Below are positions 8,661 through 17,683 of a stretch of 64,000 bases of DNA, in pieces. The notes beneath the pieces were generated by a model. It searched no databases, had not been told where the DNA came from, and saw only the letters and a list, made by a program, of their open reading frames with translations. The DNA comes from Gluconacetobacter dulcium. Its GTDB lineage: Bacteria; Pseudomonadota; Alphaproteobacteria; Acetobacterales; Acetobacteraceae. Numbering within the stretch: the first letter of the stretch is position 1; every line of letters starts with the position of its first letter. The position numbers and the translations under genes are program-made. The stretch lies in contig NZ_JABEQN010000020.1 of assembly GCF_014174165.1 (NCBI RefSeq), positions 26,489-90,488 on the forward strand. The letters run 5' to 3'.

Positions 8661-9761
8661 TCAGGGCAGAAACTGACTCAGGGGCAGGGAAGCGGCGCCG
8701 AGTGCCACGGGGCCGTTCAGGGACGAGGCATGAATGGCGGGTCTGCTCAGTCCGTTTTCCAGGGATTCGAGCGGCGCATCCTGAAGGAAGGTCGCCAGTT
8801 TTCGGCGTACATCCAGCGGAAGCGTGCCCCCGATGACGAATTGTGCCGGATCCAGCACCCAGATCAGGGTATCGAGCAGGCGCGCGAGTTGTCGGCCGGC
8901 CCGTTCGACCCATTGATCGACCAAGGCTTCGGGAGGTGTCAGACTGTCGAGAGCGGCGGTCGATCCGTCTCCGTGCCCATGTTCCGCCAGGAAAATCGCG
9001 AAATCCTCGGCGGAGGGGCGTGCGTGGCTGCGCGGGAAGCACATGCCGAATTCGCCGGCGTTGCCGTTATGCCCCTGTCGGACCCGCCCGCCTTCGACCA
9101 GGGCGCCGCCGACACCGTTGGTGAGGTATGCATAGGCGAAGCCGTCCGCCGAGAGGTCTCGGTTGAACAGGGCTTCGGCCAATGCCGCGGCATTGGCGTC
9201 ATTGTCATGATAGATTGGCAGGTTACTGATGGCCGCGAATTGTCCAGTGATGTCGAGCGTGCCCCACTGCTCGATGCCCGGTACGGGCAGGCGCCGCCTG
9301 CCGCCCTCGGTGAAGGCGCCTGGCAGTGCGATCCCCAGCCCCAGGACGCGGGCGTATCGTGCCGCCGCCGGCCGGTGGGCCGCCAGCATCGAACGGGCAT
9401 GTGTGACGACGATCTGCGGATCGTCGGAGCGGGTGGGTTCCACACGGTCGAGAATGATCCGGCCGGTGAAGTCGAGAGCCATGAGATGCAGGTGGTTGTA
9501 GCCGATCGACAGTCCGTAGGTCATCGCGCCTTGCGGATCGAGTTCCAGCAATTGCTCGGGCACGCCCTTGCGCCCGTCATTGTGGCGGGCGCCCTCGCGT
9601 ACCAGACCCAGATTGAGCAAAGATCCCGCAACGCGGGTCAGCGTGGAGGGCGTGACGTGGGCCAGGGGAGACAGGCGGGCACGCGAAATGGCACCATGGC
9701 GTCTGACCAGTTCGAGAACGCGGCGTTCCGATGGAATCAGGTCTGGAATCGGAGCTGTCAT
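8661..9761 (-). CDS. ROK family transcriptional regulator
   Basis: This 366-residue protein joins an N-terminal winged helix (residues about 10-65, RRVLELVRRHGAISRARLSPL) to a ROK sugar-kinase-like domain. Visible are the ROK segment PIYHDNDANAAALAEALF, the metal-site-like GHNGNAGEFGMCF and a C-terminal VIGGTLPLDV. The normal cysteine-rich zinc motif of ROK proteins is not clear. Such proteins usually repress sugar catabolic genes and respond to a sugar or sugar phosphate. Its start overlaps the stop of the upstream 2H-phosphoesterase gene by 4 bases and it is followed by an MFS gene, so it probably controls its own operon. Confidence 0.88.
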   Translation of the reverse strand: MTAPIPDLIPSERRVLELVRRHGAISRARLSPLAHVTPSTLTRVAGSLLNLGLVREGARHNDGRKGVPEQLLELDPQGAMTYGLSIGYNHLHLMALDFTGRIILDRVEPTRSDDPQIVVTHARSMLAAHRPAAARYARVLGLGIALPGAFTEGGRRRLPVPGIEQWGTLDITGQFAAISNLPIYHDNDANAAALAEALFNRDLSADGFAYAYLTNGVGGALVEGGRVRQGHNGNAGEFGMCFPRSHARPSAEDFAIFLAEHGHGDGSTAALDSLTPPEALVDQWVERAGRQLARLLDTLIWVLDPAQFVIGGTLPLDVRRKLATFLQDAPLESLENGLSRPAIHASSLNGPVALGAASLPLSQFLP

Positions 9762-10525
9762 GACTGGCGCGGTAGCGGAAAAAGCGGCGTGAAGGCAAGC
9801 ATGTCGTCATAGGTGCAGAAGCGCGGGGCGCCGAGGGAAAGGGCGCGCCGTTCCGCCGGTGTTTCCGCGAGCAGGGCATCGATGCGTGCCTGTGTCCGGG
9901 CTCTCGCGTCCGGGTCCAGCGGGGCGATCGTGTAGGCCAGCGACATGTGGAATCCGTACCGGGCGTGACTGGGCCGGTGGATTGCCAGCCGGGCGGCGAT
10001 TTCGTCGCGCAGGTGACGGATGGCGCCTTCCTGCGTGTCGTCGAAGCCCGTGACATTGAGCCGGACACCGCGATCGGTGATGCTCAGGCCCCTGGCGCGC
10101 ATGACGATGGGTTGCGGATAGTCGAACGGGGCGGCGGTCAGCGCACGGGTCGCGTACTGCGTCGCGGTAGCGATCGGCGCGTCGATCGGCAGGGCGGCGG
10201 GCCAGTTCCGAGGGGTGCGGTCGTGGTCGTTCACGCCCTCGAAGACCGTCATGTGGAATGACGAGAGGGGGAGAAGGGCGATCTGGCGTGCAATCGGACT
10301 GTCCGCCAGGGCGTCATGCAGTGTTGCCATCAGGGTGGCTGCTGCCGAGCCGCGATCGAGCGGGATGATGATCGTATTGCCGTGGAATGGCAGCGCCGCG
10401 CCGCTGGCGTCGAACTTGCGTCCGACCTCGGGGATCTGGGCGGCGCGGCCGGTGCATGCGGGCAGGAGGCTGCCGGCGATGGCCGAGAGGACACGGCGGC
10501 GGGTCGTCGGAGCGGTGAGGGCCAT
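9758..10525 (-). CDS. Exported 2H-phosphoesterase-like protein (DUF1868)
   Basis: A 255-residue protein with a twin-arginine or lipoprotein-like leader (TRRRVLSAIAGSLLPACTG), so it probably acts outside the cytoplasm. Two H-x-T/S motifs, SSFHMTVFEG near residue 90 and YGFHMSLAYT near residue 190, are the catalytic pair of the 2H phosphoesterase superfamily. The rest fits the DUF1868 branch. Family members open cyclic phosphodiesters or ligate RNA ends; the substrate of DUF1868 proteins is not known. It sits 3 bases after the TonB receptor gene and overlaps the ROK gene, which points to action on a compound imported by the receptor. Confidence 0.78.
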   Translation of the reverse strand: MALTAPTTRRRVLSAIAGSLLPACTGRAAQIPEVGRKFDASGAALPFHGNTIIIPLDRGSAAATLMATLHDALADSPIARQIALLPLSSFHMTVFEGVNDHDRTPRNWPAALPIDAPIATATQYATRALTAAPFDYPQPIVMRARGLSITDRGVRLNVTGFDDTQEGAIRHLRDEIAARLAIHRPSHARYGFHMSLAYTIAPLDPDARARTQARIDALLAETPAERRALSLGAPRFCTYDDMLAFTPLFPLPRQS

Positions 10526-10528
10526 GGC

Positions 10529-13009
10529 TCAGAATTCTGCCGAGAAGGTTGCGGAAACGGCGCGGGGCGAGCCCAGCGTGTAAGTGGGGGTGGAGGCGCC
10601 CGGCCCGGACGCGGCCAGATTGTAGGAATTGGGGTTCACGCCGCCGGTCGGGGTCAGATAGCCTTTGTTGAAGATGTTGGTAACGTTGATCAGGAGTTTC
10701 GGCGCGCTCATGGCGATGCCTTCGGCCAGCGTGACGGTGGGGAAGCGATAGCCTACGGACAGATCGACCGTCGCGTAAGGGGCGGCGGACTGGTCGTTCG
10801 TCAGGGTCGTGTCGCTTCGGCCGACATAGCGCACGCGGAGCGAACCGCTGACCGGCCCGTTGCGGTATGTCATCTGCGCGACGCCGATCCATGGCGGTGT
10901 GTTATAGAACTGCTTGCCTTTCGTAGGCAGATAGACCGTGGTGCCCCCGGAGGGATAGGGAATGTCGGCGGCCATTTTCGCGCTGGTATAGGTGGCCGAA
11001 CCGTAGAAGCTGAAACCGCGCCAAGGTGTCGTGCCGATTTCCAGTTCCGCTCCCCGGTTGTGTGTGCCGCCGAGATTGGCGTAGGTCGCGGCGGCCAGGG
11101 GATCGAACGGGTTGGCGAACAGGCCGATGCGGTTGTAAAATTCGATATCGAAGCCGGTCACCTGCATGTTGAACCATTTGTGCTGGAAGCGATATCCCCA
11201 GTCCACGCTGACGCTGGTCTCGGCGTTGATATCGGGTGCGGCCCCGATCGCGCCGGTCTTCTTGTCCACCAGTTGCTGATCCACGAAATTGGGCGGCAGC
11301 CGTTGACCCGTGCTGATGCTGGCGAAGACCTGGTGGTTGGGCGTTATGAAATAGCGGGCGCCGGCACTGGGCATCATGCGCGTGAAGTCGCGCTCCACAG
11401 CATACCATTTATAGGATTGAGCCTGGTCGCTGGGCAGGTTCTCGAAGCGACGCGCGTTCTGCTGCCAGCGTGTTCCAAGTGTGACCAGCAGGCGGTCGTG
11501 GAAAAAACGCCCGGTCGCACCAACGGAAAGCTGGTGCGTCGTCATGTCGGTTTTCCAGAGCCGGTTTTGCAGGACCCTGCCGGTGGCGTCCTGAAGCAGG
11601 TTGGCGGCGCTGGAGAACAGGATGTCATCCACCGTACCGTCTTCATTGATGGACTGGAACGGGTTGGATTGATGCTGGAACAGGCGCTCGAACCAGTATC
11701 CCCCCTCGATCGTCACCCGGCCGATATCCTGCTCAAGGCGCAGGAGGTTGCCGATCCGGTCGAAGGCGCTTTGGCTGAAGCTGTTGACGACCACGGCGTC
11801 TTTCGTGTCGCCGTCGCCATTGAGGTCGACGGCGCGGTGCAGGCTGCTCGCCTCCTTCAGCAATGTTTCCGCGGTGCTTCCGCCATATTGGTGATGATAA
11901 TAGGGCTGAACCGTCAGGCGGGTGTGCGGCGTGGGCGCGAAATGGCCGGCAAGGGTGATCAGCCAGCGGTCGCCGACGGTATTCATCATGCCGTAATAAG
12001 GCAGGTTATGGGCTGTATAGGGGACAGCGGCCCCGGTGTTGGCATAGACCGCCGTCTGTGCGGTGCCGGCCACCGGCGTGGGATTGAGGCCGAGGAAAGA
12101 GTCCAGATCGGTGCCGTATCCGTTATCGTAGCCATAGGCCCTGTATTGGGCCAGCGTCACATTCCGGTTCTTGCCGCCGTATTTGTAGTCGCGGAATGCC
12201 ATCAGGTCGATCGTGTTTCCCGCGCCGAGATCGAGATGCGAGCGCAGATCGCCGTGATATTTCAGGATGCCGCCCTTGTCCTGATTATAGACGCTGGCGG
12301 TGGAACGGGAAAAACTGATGTAGTTCGTCAGGCGCCCGTCCAGCATCGCGCCGGTATTGTAGCGGGCGAAGGTTCTGACCAGGTCGTAGCTGCCGCCGGT
12401 CTGCTCGATGAACGCCTTGCGTGCCTTCGTCGGTGCACAGGTATGGTAAGCCATCGAGCCGCCGATTTCGCCACGCTGGGGCGAGAGCGGATCGGAGCCC
12501 GCCTGGGTGACGACAACGTTGCAGTAATTTTCTGAATCGTTGTTGGCCGTCAGCACGAAATCGTAGGTGCTGGCATCGTTCATCGGTACGCCATCGACGG
12601 TGAAGCCGATCAGGTTCCGGTCGAAGCCGCGAATGGAGATCGACCCGCCGTCGAACAGCCCCGTCGGATCGCCTGTCGTTGCGATCACGCCTGGTACCGT
12701 CTCGACCAGGGTCGCGGCGTTGGCCGAGGGGCGCAGCAGATCGAAGGCTTCTTTCGTCACCGTGCTTTGCGCGGTCGTGCCGGTATGGCCGGTCATCAGG
12801 CCGCCGCCGACAGGTTTGCGCGTGGCGCGCACTTCCAGTCTTTCCTCGGCAGACGATGGTCGGAACGCCGCTTTTTCCCGATGTGGCGAAGCACGGAGTG
12901 CGGCCTGATCGTCCGGGGCGGCGATCGCGGATGCGAAGGGGATCGGGGACAGGGCGGTCATGAGCATCAGGCCGCCGCGAATGAGACCGTGCGGATACGA
13001 TCTGGACAT
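10529..13009 (-). CDS. TonB-dependent outer membrane receptor
   Basis: A receptor of about 826 residues with a signal peptide (LMLMTALSPIPFASAIA), a plug domain (VETVPGVIATTGD, SISIRGFDRN, GFTVDGVPMND) and a long beta-barrel ending in the outer-membrane C-terminal signature FSAEF. A DLNGDGDTKD loop near residue 390 resembles an EF-hand calcium loop. The ATG at 13009 is preferred over an upstream TTG because the leader then begins normally. It is the first gene of an operon with an exported 2H-phosphoesterase, ROK regulator and MFS permease, so the ligand may be a sugar or sugar phosphodiester rather than a siderophore. That is inference from the context. Confidence 0.9.
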   Translation of the reverse strand: MSRSYPHGLIRGGLMLMTALSPIPFASAIAAPDDQAALRASPHREKAAFRPSSAEERLEVRATRKPVGGGLMTGHTGTTAQSTVTKEAFDLLRPSANAATLVETVPGVIATTGDPTGLFDGGSISIRGFDRNLIGFTVDGVPMNDASTYDFVLTANNDSENYCNVVVTQAGSDPLSPQRGEIGGSMAYHTCAPTKARKAFIEQTGGSYDLVRTFARYNTGAMLDGRLTNYISFSRSTASVYNQDKGGILKYHGDLRSHLDLGAGNTIDLMAFRDYKYGGKNRNVTLAQYRAYGYDNGYGTDLDSFLGLNPTPVAGTAQTAVYANTGAAVPYTAHNLPYYGMMNTVGDRWLITLAGHFAPTPHTRLTVQPYYHHQYGGSTAETLLKEASSLHRAVDLNGDGDTKDAVVVNSFSQSAFDRIGNLLRLEQDIGRVTIEGGYWFERLFQHQSNPFQSINEDGTVDDILFSSAANLLQDATGRVLQNRLWKTDMTTHQLSVGATGRFFHDRLLVTLGTRWQQNARRFENLPSDQAQSYKWYAVERDFTRMMPSAGARYFITPNHQVFASISTGQRLPPNFVDQQLVDKKTGAIGAAPDINAETSVSVDWGYRFQHKWFNMQVTGFDIEFYNRIGLFANPFDPLAAATYANLGGTHNRGAELEIGTTPWRGFSFYGSATYTSAKMAADIPYPSGGTTVYLPTKGKQFYNTPPWIGVAQMTYRNGPVSGSLRVRYVGRSDTTLTNDQSAAPYATVDLSVGYRFPTVTLAEGIAMSAPKLLINVTNIFNKGYLTPTGGVNPNSYNLAASGPGASTPTYTLGSPRAVSATFSAEF

Positions 13010-13294
13010 ATGAGGATTTCCCAAGGGCGAGAGCGAATGGCTGCTCTATATCGCTCGCCTGTCGGGACTGTCATGTTATAGTTTTGTTGCGGTAGTAAAT
13101 AAAATTGAGGCGGAACCGTGGTGCGTTCTGGCCGGTGTCCGGCGTGCCGCTGTCGCAAGACCGCGACAGGTGTTGTGCGGGCCTGTCACGAGGACGTGAG
13201 AGCGGGGCGGCACGCTCTTTCGTGCGGTATCGGCCTATGGCGATCTGAGGGCAGACAGCCGGCGTCCCGCGCGGCTCAACAGGAGAAGAGTACG

Positions 13295-14074
13295 ATGGCA
13301 ATCACGGGAAAGGTCGCGCTGGTTACGGGGGCGGCTCAGGGTATCGGCCGCGGCATTGCCCTGCGTCTGGCACAGGATGGCGCGGACGTGGCGCTGGTCG
13401 ATCTGAAAGCCGAGGGTCTGAGCGAAGTGGCGGCGGAAATCGCGGCCCTGGGGCGCAAAGCCACCATTTTCATGGCTGACGTGGGTGACCGGGCGCAGGT
13501 GCGGGCGGCGGTCGATCATGCCGCGCGGGAACTGGGCGGTTTTGACATCATGGTCAATAACGCCGGCATCGCGCAGGTCAAGGCGCTGGCCTCGGTGATG
13601 CCGGAGGATGTGGAGCGCATCTTCCGGATCAATGTCCAGGGTGTGCTGTGGGGGATTCAGGCGGCGGCCGACCGGTTTATCGCCAGCGGGCAGAAGGGCA
13701 AGATCATCAACGCCTGTTCGATCGCGGGGCATGACGGGTTTGCGCTGCTGGGCGTCTATTCGGCGACGAAATTCGCCGTGCGCGGGCTGACCCAGGCGGC
13801 GGCGAAGGAATATGCCAGCAAGGGCATTACCGTGAACGCCTATTGCCCCGGCGTGGTGGGGACCAGCATGTGGGTCGAGATTGACCAGCTTTTCTCGGAA
13901 ATCACGGGGGCGGAGAAAGGGGCGACCTTCCGCAAATATGTCGATGGCATCGCCCTGGGCCGGGCGCAGACGCCCGAAGACGTGGCGGGGCTGGTGTCGT
14001 ACCTCTCCGGCCCCGATTCCGATTACATGACGGGGCAGGCGGTCCTGATCGACGGTGGGCTGGTTTATCGCTGA
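13295..14074 (+). CDS. budC: Acetoin/diacetyl reductase (SDR)
   Basis: A 259-residue short-chain dehydrogenase with the NAD-binding GAAQGIGRG motif near the N terminus, NNAG, and the catalytic Ser-Tyr-Lys set in [10 protein letters not shown] and [10 protein letters not shown]. The C-terminal half ([40 protein letters not shown]) is characteristic of acetoin reductases / 2,3-butanediol dehydrogenases. These interconvert diacetyl, acetoin and butanediol with NADH. The ATG at 13295 has AGGAGAAG upstream; a longer frame to 13118 lacks protein-like sequence. It would act downstream of an acetolactate synthase such as the one at 1889. It is monocistronic and convergent with the flavin reductase gene. 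Confidence 0.88.
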   Translation: MAITGKVALVTGAAQGIGRGIALRLAQDGADVALVDLKAEGLSEVAAEIAALGRKATIFMADVGDRAQVRAAVDHAARELGGFDIMVNNAGIAQVKALASVMPEDVERIFRINVQGVLWGIQAAADRFIASGQKGKIINACSIAGHDGFALLGVYSATKFAVRGLTQAAAKEYASKGITVNAYCPGVVGTSMWVEIDQLFSEITGAEKGATFRKYVDGIALGRAQTPEDVAGLVSYLSGPDSDYMTGQAVLIDGGLVYR

Positions 14075-14090
14075 TCGCGTCGGGACCGGT

Positions 14091-14759
14091 TCAGGGCTGG
14101 CGGGAGAGGATGGCCTGCCAGGTTTCCTCGGTGGGGCGGCCCATATCGAACATCGCGTCGCGCCGGATCGCGGCGTAATCGCCGGGGCCGCCGGCGCGCA
14201 GGATGGGTTGCGCTCCGGCGGTGTCGTAACGGCCTTCGGCCAGCAGGCTGCGCCGGATATGCACCGCCACCACCTCGCCGAAGACCATCCAGCTTTCGAC
14301 ATCCTCGCCCCCGGCGGTGCGCAGTTGCAGCATCTGGGTCAGGCGGCATTCGAAATGCACCGGACTGTCCGCCACCCGTGGCGGGCGGACCTGCGTGGAG
14401 GGCAGGCGGGCCAGGCTGGCGAGGTCGAATTCGCTGACATCGGGCGGGACCGCGGCGGAACTCAGATTCATCGAACCGGCCAGGGGCAGGGTAGCGAGGT
14501 TCCACACGAATTCGCCCGTGGCGTGGATATTGGCCACCGTGTCTTTCCAGCCGATGCTGGAAAAGCCGATGATCGGCGGCTGGTAGTTGAAGGCGTTGAA
14601 GAAACTGTAGGGCGCGAGATTGGCCCGGCCCGCCGCGTCGACCGAGGAAATCCAGCCGATCGGGCGTGGCCCCACGATGGCGTTGAACGGGTCGTGCTTC
14701 AGGCCGTGGCCGGTGGCGGGGCGGTAGGAATGGAAGGCGTCGGGCGGATTGGATGACAT
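14091..14759 (-). CDS. Flavin reductase family protein
   Basis: A 222-residue FMN-binding split-barrel protein. GPRPIGWISSVDAAGRANLAPYSFFNAF is the typical start of the flavin reductase-like domain, and the body continues with GFVWN-like EFVWNLAT and HFECRLTQM. Such proteins reduce FMN or FAD with NAD(P)H and pass it to a partner oxygenase, or use it themselves. The ATG at 14759 has GAGG 8 bases upstream; another ATG 33 bases further upstream is in frame. It lies 53 bases after a P450 gene on the same strand and is probably co-transcribed, which makes it a possible electron supplier or a partner in the same catabolic step. Confidence 0.85.
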   Translation of the reverse strand: MSSNPPDAFHSYRPATGHGLKHDPFNAIVGPRPIGWISSVDAAGRANLAPYSFFNAFNYQPPIIGFSSIGWKDTVANIHATGEFVWNLATLPLAGSMNLSSAAVPPDVSEFDLASLARLPSTQVRPPRVADSPVHFECRLTQMLQLRTAGGEDVESWMVFGEVVAVHIRRSLLAEGRYDTAGAQPILRAGGPGDYAAIRRDAMFDMGRPTEETWQAILSRQP

Positions 14760-14812
14760 GGCGGCGTCCTCGATGGAAGCTGTGGGAAGCATCCTGTGGC
14801 CGGCGGGTGAGG

Positions 14813-16267
14813 TCAGCGGCGGCGCAGGTGGAAGGCGGGGGCGTGGCTGGGCCGCGTCGAGAGCACCCCGACCGGCAGCACCGGCCGGTGGTCGGCGAGG
14901 GTGAGCGCGAAATCCTGGAGCAGGCGGGCCAGCACCAGCACGGCCTCGGTCATGGCCAGTTGCGCGCCGATGCAGACATGCGGCCCGGCGCCGAACGGCA
15001 GGAAGCTGAAGCGCGGGGGATCGGGGCGGTCCAGAAAACGCCGGGGGTCGAATTGCGCCGGGGCGTGCCACAGGGCGGGGTTGCGGTGCAGCATCCAGAA
15101 GGGCAGCAGCACCATCGCGTTGTCGGGCAGGGCGTGGCCGCACAGGTCGGTTTCGCCCACGGTTTCCCGGCCGCTCATGAAGGCGGGCGGATAGAGGCGC
15201 AGGGTTTCGCGCACCACGGCCGTCGTGACGTGCAGGGAGGGCAGCGAGAAGGCCGCGCCATCCGGCGTCAGGTCCTTGTCCCGCACTTCCTGCGCGATCT
15301 CGTTCTGCCATCGGGGGGACTGGGCCAGCAGCAGGCAGGACCAGAACAGGACCGATGCCGTCGTTTCATGCCCGGCCACGATCATGGTGGCGACTTCGTC
15401 GATCAGTTCGGACGTGGTGCCGCCGCCCTGGTCGCCGAAGGCCGTCTGCATAAGGTCGAACAGGTCGCGCGGGGCATCGGTGGGGGCCTGCGCGTGGCGC
15501 GCGGCGATGATCTGGCCGATCAATGCCACCCATTGGCGGCGGAAACGCGCGCGGCGCCAGCCCAGCAGGGTCGGCGTGCCGGGTGGCAGCAGGAAATCGG
15601 AAGGGCGAGGCGTGCCGATACCGGTCATGAAGCGGGTGACGGCGTTACGCAAAGGCTGGTCGAACGCGCCGATCTCCAGCGAGAACATGGAAACCGCCGC
15701 GACATCCAGCGCCAGGCGCCGCATGGTCGAGAACAGGTCGATCGGTCCGCTGGTCTCCAGGTTTCGGCAGCCCCGCTCGGCGCAGGCGGCGATATGTCCG
15801 GCCAGCACGGGCACCGTGCGCGGGGTGAAGGCCGGGGCCATGGCGCGGCGCTGCCGCCGCCACGTATCGCCCTCGCTGACCAGCAGGCCGCGCCCGACGA
15901 TGGGGCTGAGCACGCGCTGGCCGACGCGCATGCGGCGATAATGCCCGGCATCCGATGTCAGGATCGCCTGCATGGATTCGGGGCCGGCGGCCAGCACCAG
16001 CGGGCGGCCCAGCGCGCGCAGGCTGACCACCGGCTGGGTGAAGCAACGCTGTGGAAAGGCCGAATAGCCGTTGCGCCGCAGGGACGTGAGAACGCGCAGG
16101 CCCCCGGCATGTTCCGACAGAAGAGGCGGCATCGGCGGAATGAGAGGGGATGAGTCGAGCACGCGCGGACCTTTGCTGGACGGGACGGCAGCGTAGCCAA
16201 ACCGGTCGGGGCGGGAAAGCGGGGGTGGTGTGTGGGAGGGGCGATCGAGGGGGTATAGAGGGGCCAT
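14813..16267 (-). CDS. Cytochrome P450
   Basis: A P450 monooxygenase of about 484 residues from the ATG at 16267. Signature elements are present: the oxygen-binding I-helix VAGHETTAS, the K-helix ETLR (ExxR), and the heme-cysteine loop FGAGPHVCIG. There is no fused reductase domain. The N-terminal start is uncertain because no clear ribosome site is seen; a later ATG near 16131 (MPPLLSEH) is an alternative. There is no ferredoxin gene nearby. The only redox neighbour is the flavin reductase gene 53 bases downstream. Substrate cannot be told from sequence; the family resembles fatty-acid or terpene-type hydroxylases with a proline-rich N terminus. Confidence 0.88.
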   Translation of the reverse strand: MAPLYPLDRPSHTPPPLSRPDRFGYAAVPSSKGPRVLDSSPLIPPMPPLLSEHAGGLRVLTSLRRNGYSAFPQRCFTQPVVSLRALGRPLVLAAGPESMQAILTSDAGHYRRMRVGQRVLSPIVGRGLLVSEGDTWRRQRRAMAPAFTPRTVPVLAGHIAACAERGCRNLETSGPIDLFSTMRRLALDVAAVSMFSLEIGAFDQPLRNAVTRFMTGIGTPRPSDFLLPPGTPTLLGWRRARFRRQWVALIGQIIAARHAQAPTDAPRDLFDLMQTAFGDQGGGTTSELIDEVATMIVAGHETTASVLFWSCLLLAQSPRWQNEIAQEVRDKDLTPDGAAFSLPSLHVTTAVVRETLRLYPPAFMSGRETVGETDLCGHALPDNAMVLLPFWMLHRNPALWHAPAQFDPRRFLDRPDPPRFSFLPFGAGPHVCIGAQLAMTEAVLVLARLLQDFALTLADHRPVLPVGVLSTRPSHAPAFHLRRR

Positions 16268-16558
16268 GCGCCGGCGGAGAGAGGAGTCGTTAATCCTCTG
16301 TCGCAACAAATTTCTGTTATGTGCGCCGGGGGGCGTGATAGAAAAACGAAGAGAACCGGCATTGTTTTGCCGGCGCCTGGATCGTCGCCCGTGGAGAGTT
16401 GATTGCGAAACCGAAATGCGCAATAGCACGTCGCCGATCCTTGGCGATGGCGGCGCGTGGTGCCTGTTGCGGGTGTTTTTTCGGTGCTTCGCATGATGGG
16501 GCGACGGACATTCAGGCGACGCGGCTATGGGGACAGGCGCGCCGGACGAGGCGATTTT

Positions 16559-17683
16559 GTGACGGATCGGGGTAGCGTGCGAGCCGGTGTGACAGGCCGT
16601 TTGAACAGGCGATCTGCCGGGCAGGGGGGCGGCCCGCGTTTTCTGGCCGCGATGCTGGGGGTCGGTCTGGCCCTTCTGGCCCTGCGGCCCGTCGTCGCGC
16701 AGGCGAATGCCCTGAATTTCCTTATCTGGGAATGGGGGATCAGCCCCGACGTGGTGCGGGCCTGGACGGCCATGACCGGGGTCGCGGTCAATCAGATCGT
16801 CTTCGACAATGGCGACCGGCGGGACCTGCTGATCGCGAACGTCGATGCGCCGATCGATCTGGCCGTGGTCGATAGTGCCCATGTCCAGGCGTTCGGCGAG
16901 CGGGGACTGCTGCTGGATCAGTCCGGCCTGCCCTTGCCCGAGACGTCGCGCAGCGAGGAGCAGTGGCGTGGCATGTGCGGGCGATACGGCGTGCCGTATA
17001 GCTGGGGGAATACCGGGATCGTCTATCGCGCCGACCGCCTGAAGGTGGCGCCGCAATCGTGGGGCGACCTGCTGAAGCCGGACCCCGCGCTGGCCGGGCA
17101 TATCGCCATGACCGACGACCAGGAGGAATTGCTGGCCGCCGCCCTGAATTTCATGGGGCGCCCGATGAACAGCGGCGATCCGGGGGATCTGCGGCGGGCC
17201 TTCGAACTGCTGCGCGCGCAGTCGCCCGCCGTGCTGACCTATGGCCTGCCCTCGACGGCGCAGAGGCGGCGCGATATCCGGGGGCGGATCTTTATCGGCC
17301 TGGGAGCGACGGGAGACCAGAAGACCCTGAACATGGCCGGCGCGGGGACGGAGACGTGGCGCTTCGTGACGCCGCGCGAGGGCGCCATGGTGTGGACCGA
17401 CTGCCTGGTCGTGCCCAAGCGTACGCGCAATCCGGGCATGGCGGAACGGTTCGTCGCGTTTCTGGCGCAGGCCGACAATGCGGCGGCGAATGCCATGTTC
17501 CTGCGCCAGCCGACGACCAACCCGCATGCCGCCGCCCTGTTGCCGGCCAGGATGCGCGAGGACCCGCAGATCTACCCGCCCGCGGAGTACCCCATTCTCT
17601 ATCGCGGGCCTTTTCCGACCGCCAGCCTGCCGTTGCGCCGGCATATCCTCAGTGCCCTGCTGGCGATTCATGACGCTCAGTAG
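16559..17683 (+). CDS. Periplasmic solute-binding protein, polyamine/iron type
   Basis: A protein of about 374 residues with a signal peptide (RFLAAMLGVGLALLALRPVVAQA) followed by NALNFLIWEWGISPDVV, the opening strand of PotD/Fbp-type binding proteins. Further landmarks are PYSWGNTGIVYRAD (typical polyamine-binding hinge) and DCLVVPKRTRNPGMAERFVAFL. The GTG at 16559 is favoured because GAGG lies 7 bases before it; an ATG at 16493 and a GTG at 16589 are alternatives. There is no permease or ATPase gene nearby. Instead its 3' end overlaps the diguanylate cyclase gene by 14 bases, so it probably works as a periplasmic sensor for that protein rather than in transport, as NspS does for MbaA in Vibrio. 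Confidence 0.82.
   Translation: MTDRGSVRAGVTGRLNRRSAGQGGGPRFLAAMLGVGLALLALRPVVAQANALNFLIWEWGISPDVVRAWTAMTGVAVNQIVFDNGDRRDLLIANVDAPIDLAVVDSAHVQAFGERGLLLDQSGLPLPETSRSEEQWRGMCGRYGVPYSWGNTGIVYRADRLKVAPQSWGDLLKPDPALAGHIAMTDDQEELLAAALNFMGRPMNSGDPGDLRRAFELLRAQSPAVLTYGLPSTAQRRRDIRGRIFIGLGATGDQKTLNMAGAGTETWRFVTPREGAMVWTDCLVVPKRTRNPGMAERFVAFLAQADNAAANAMFLRQPTTNPHAAALLPARMREDPQIYPPAEYPILYRGPFPTASLPLRRHILSALLAIHDAQ

Noticed and set aside
10316..12535. A 739-codon plus-strand frame opposite the TonB receptor gene
   Set aside because: Antisense shadow of a well-supported receptor; no domain or ribosome site.
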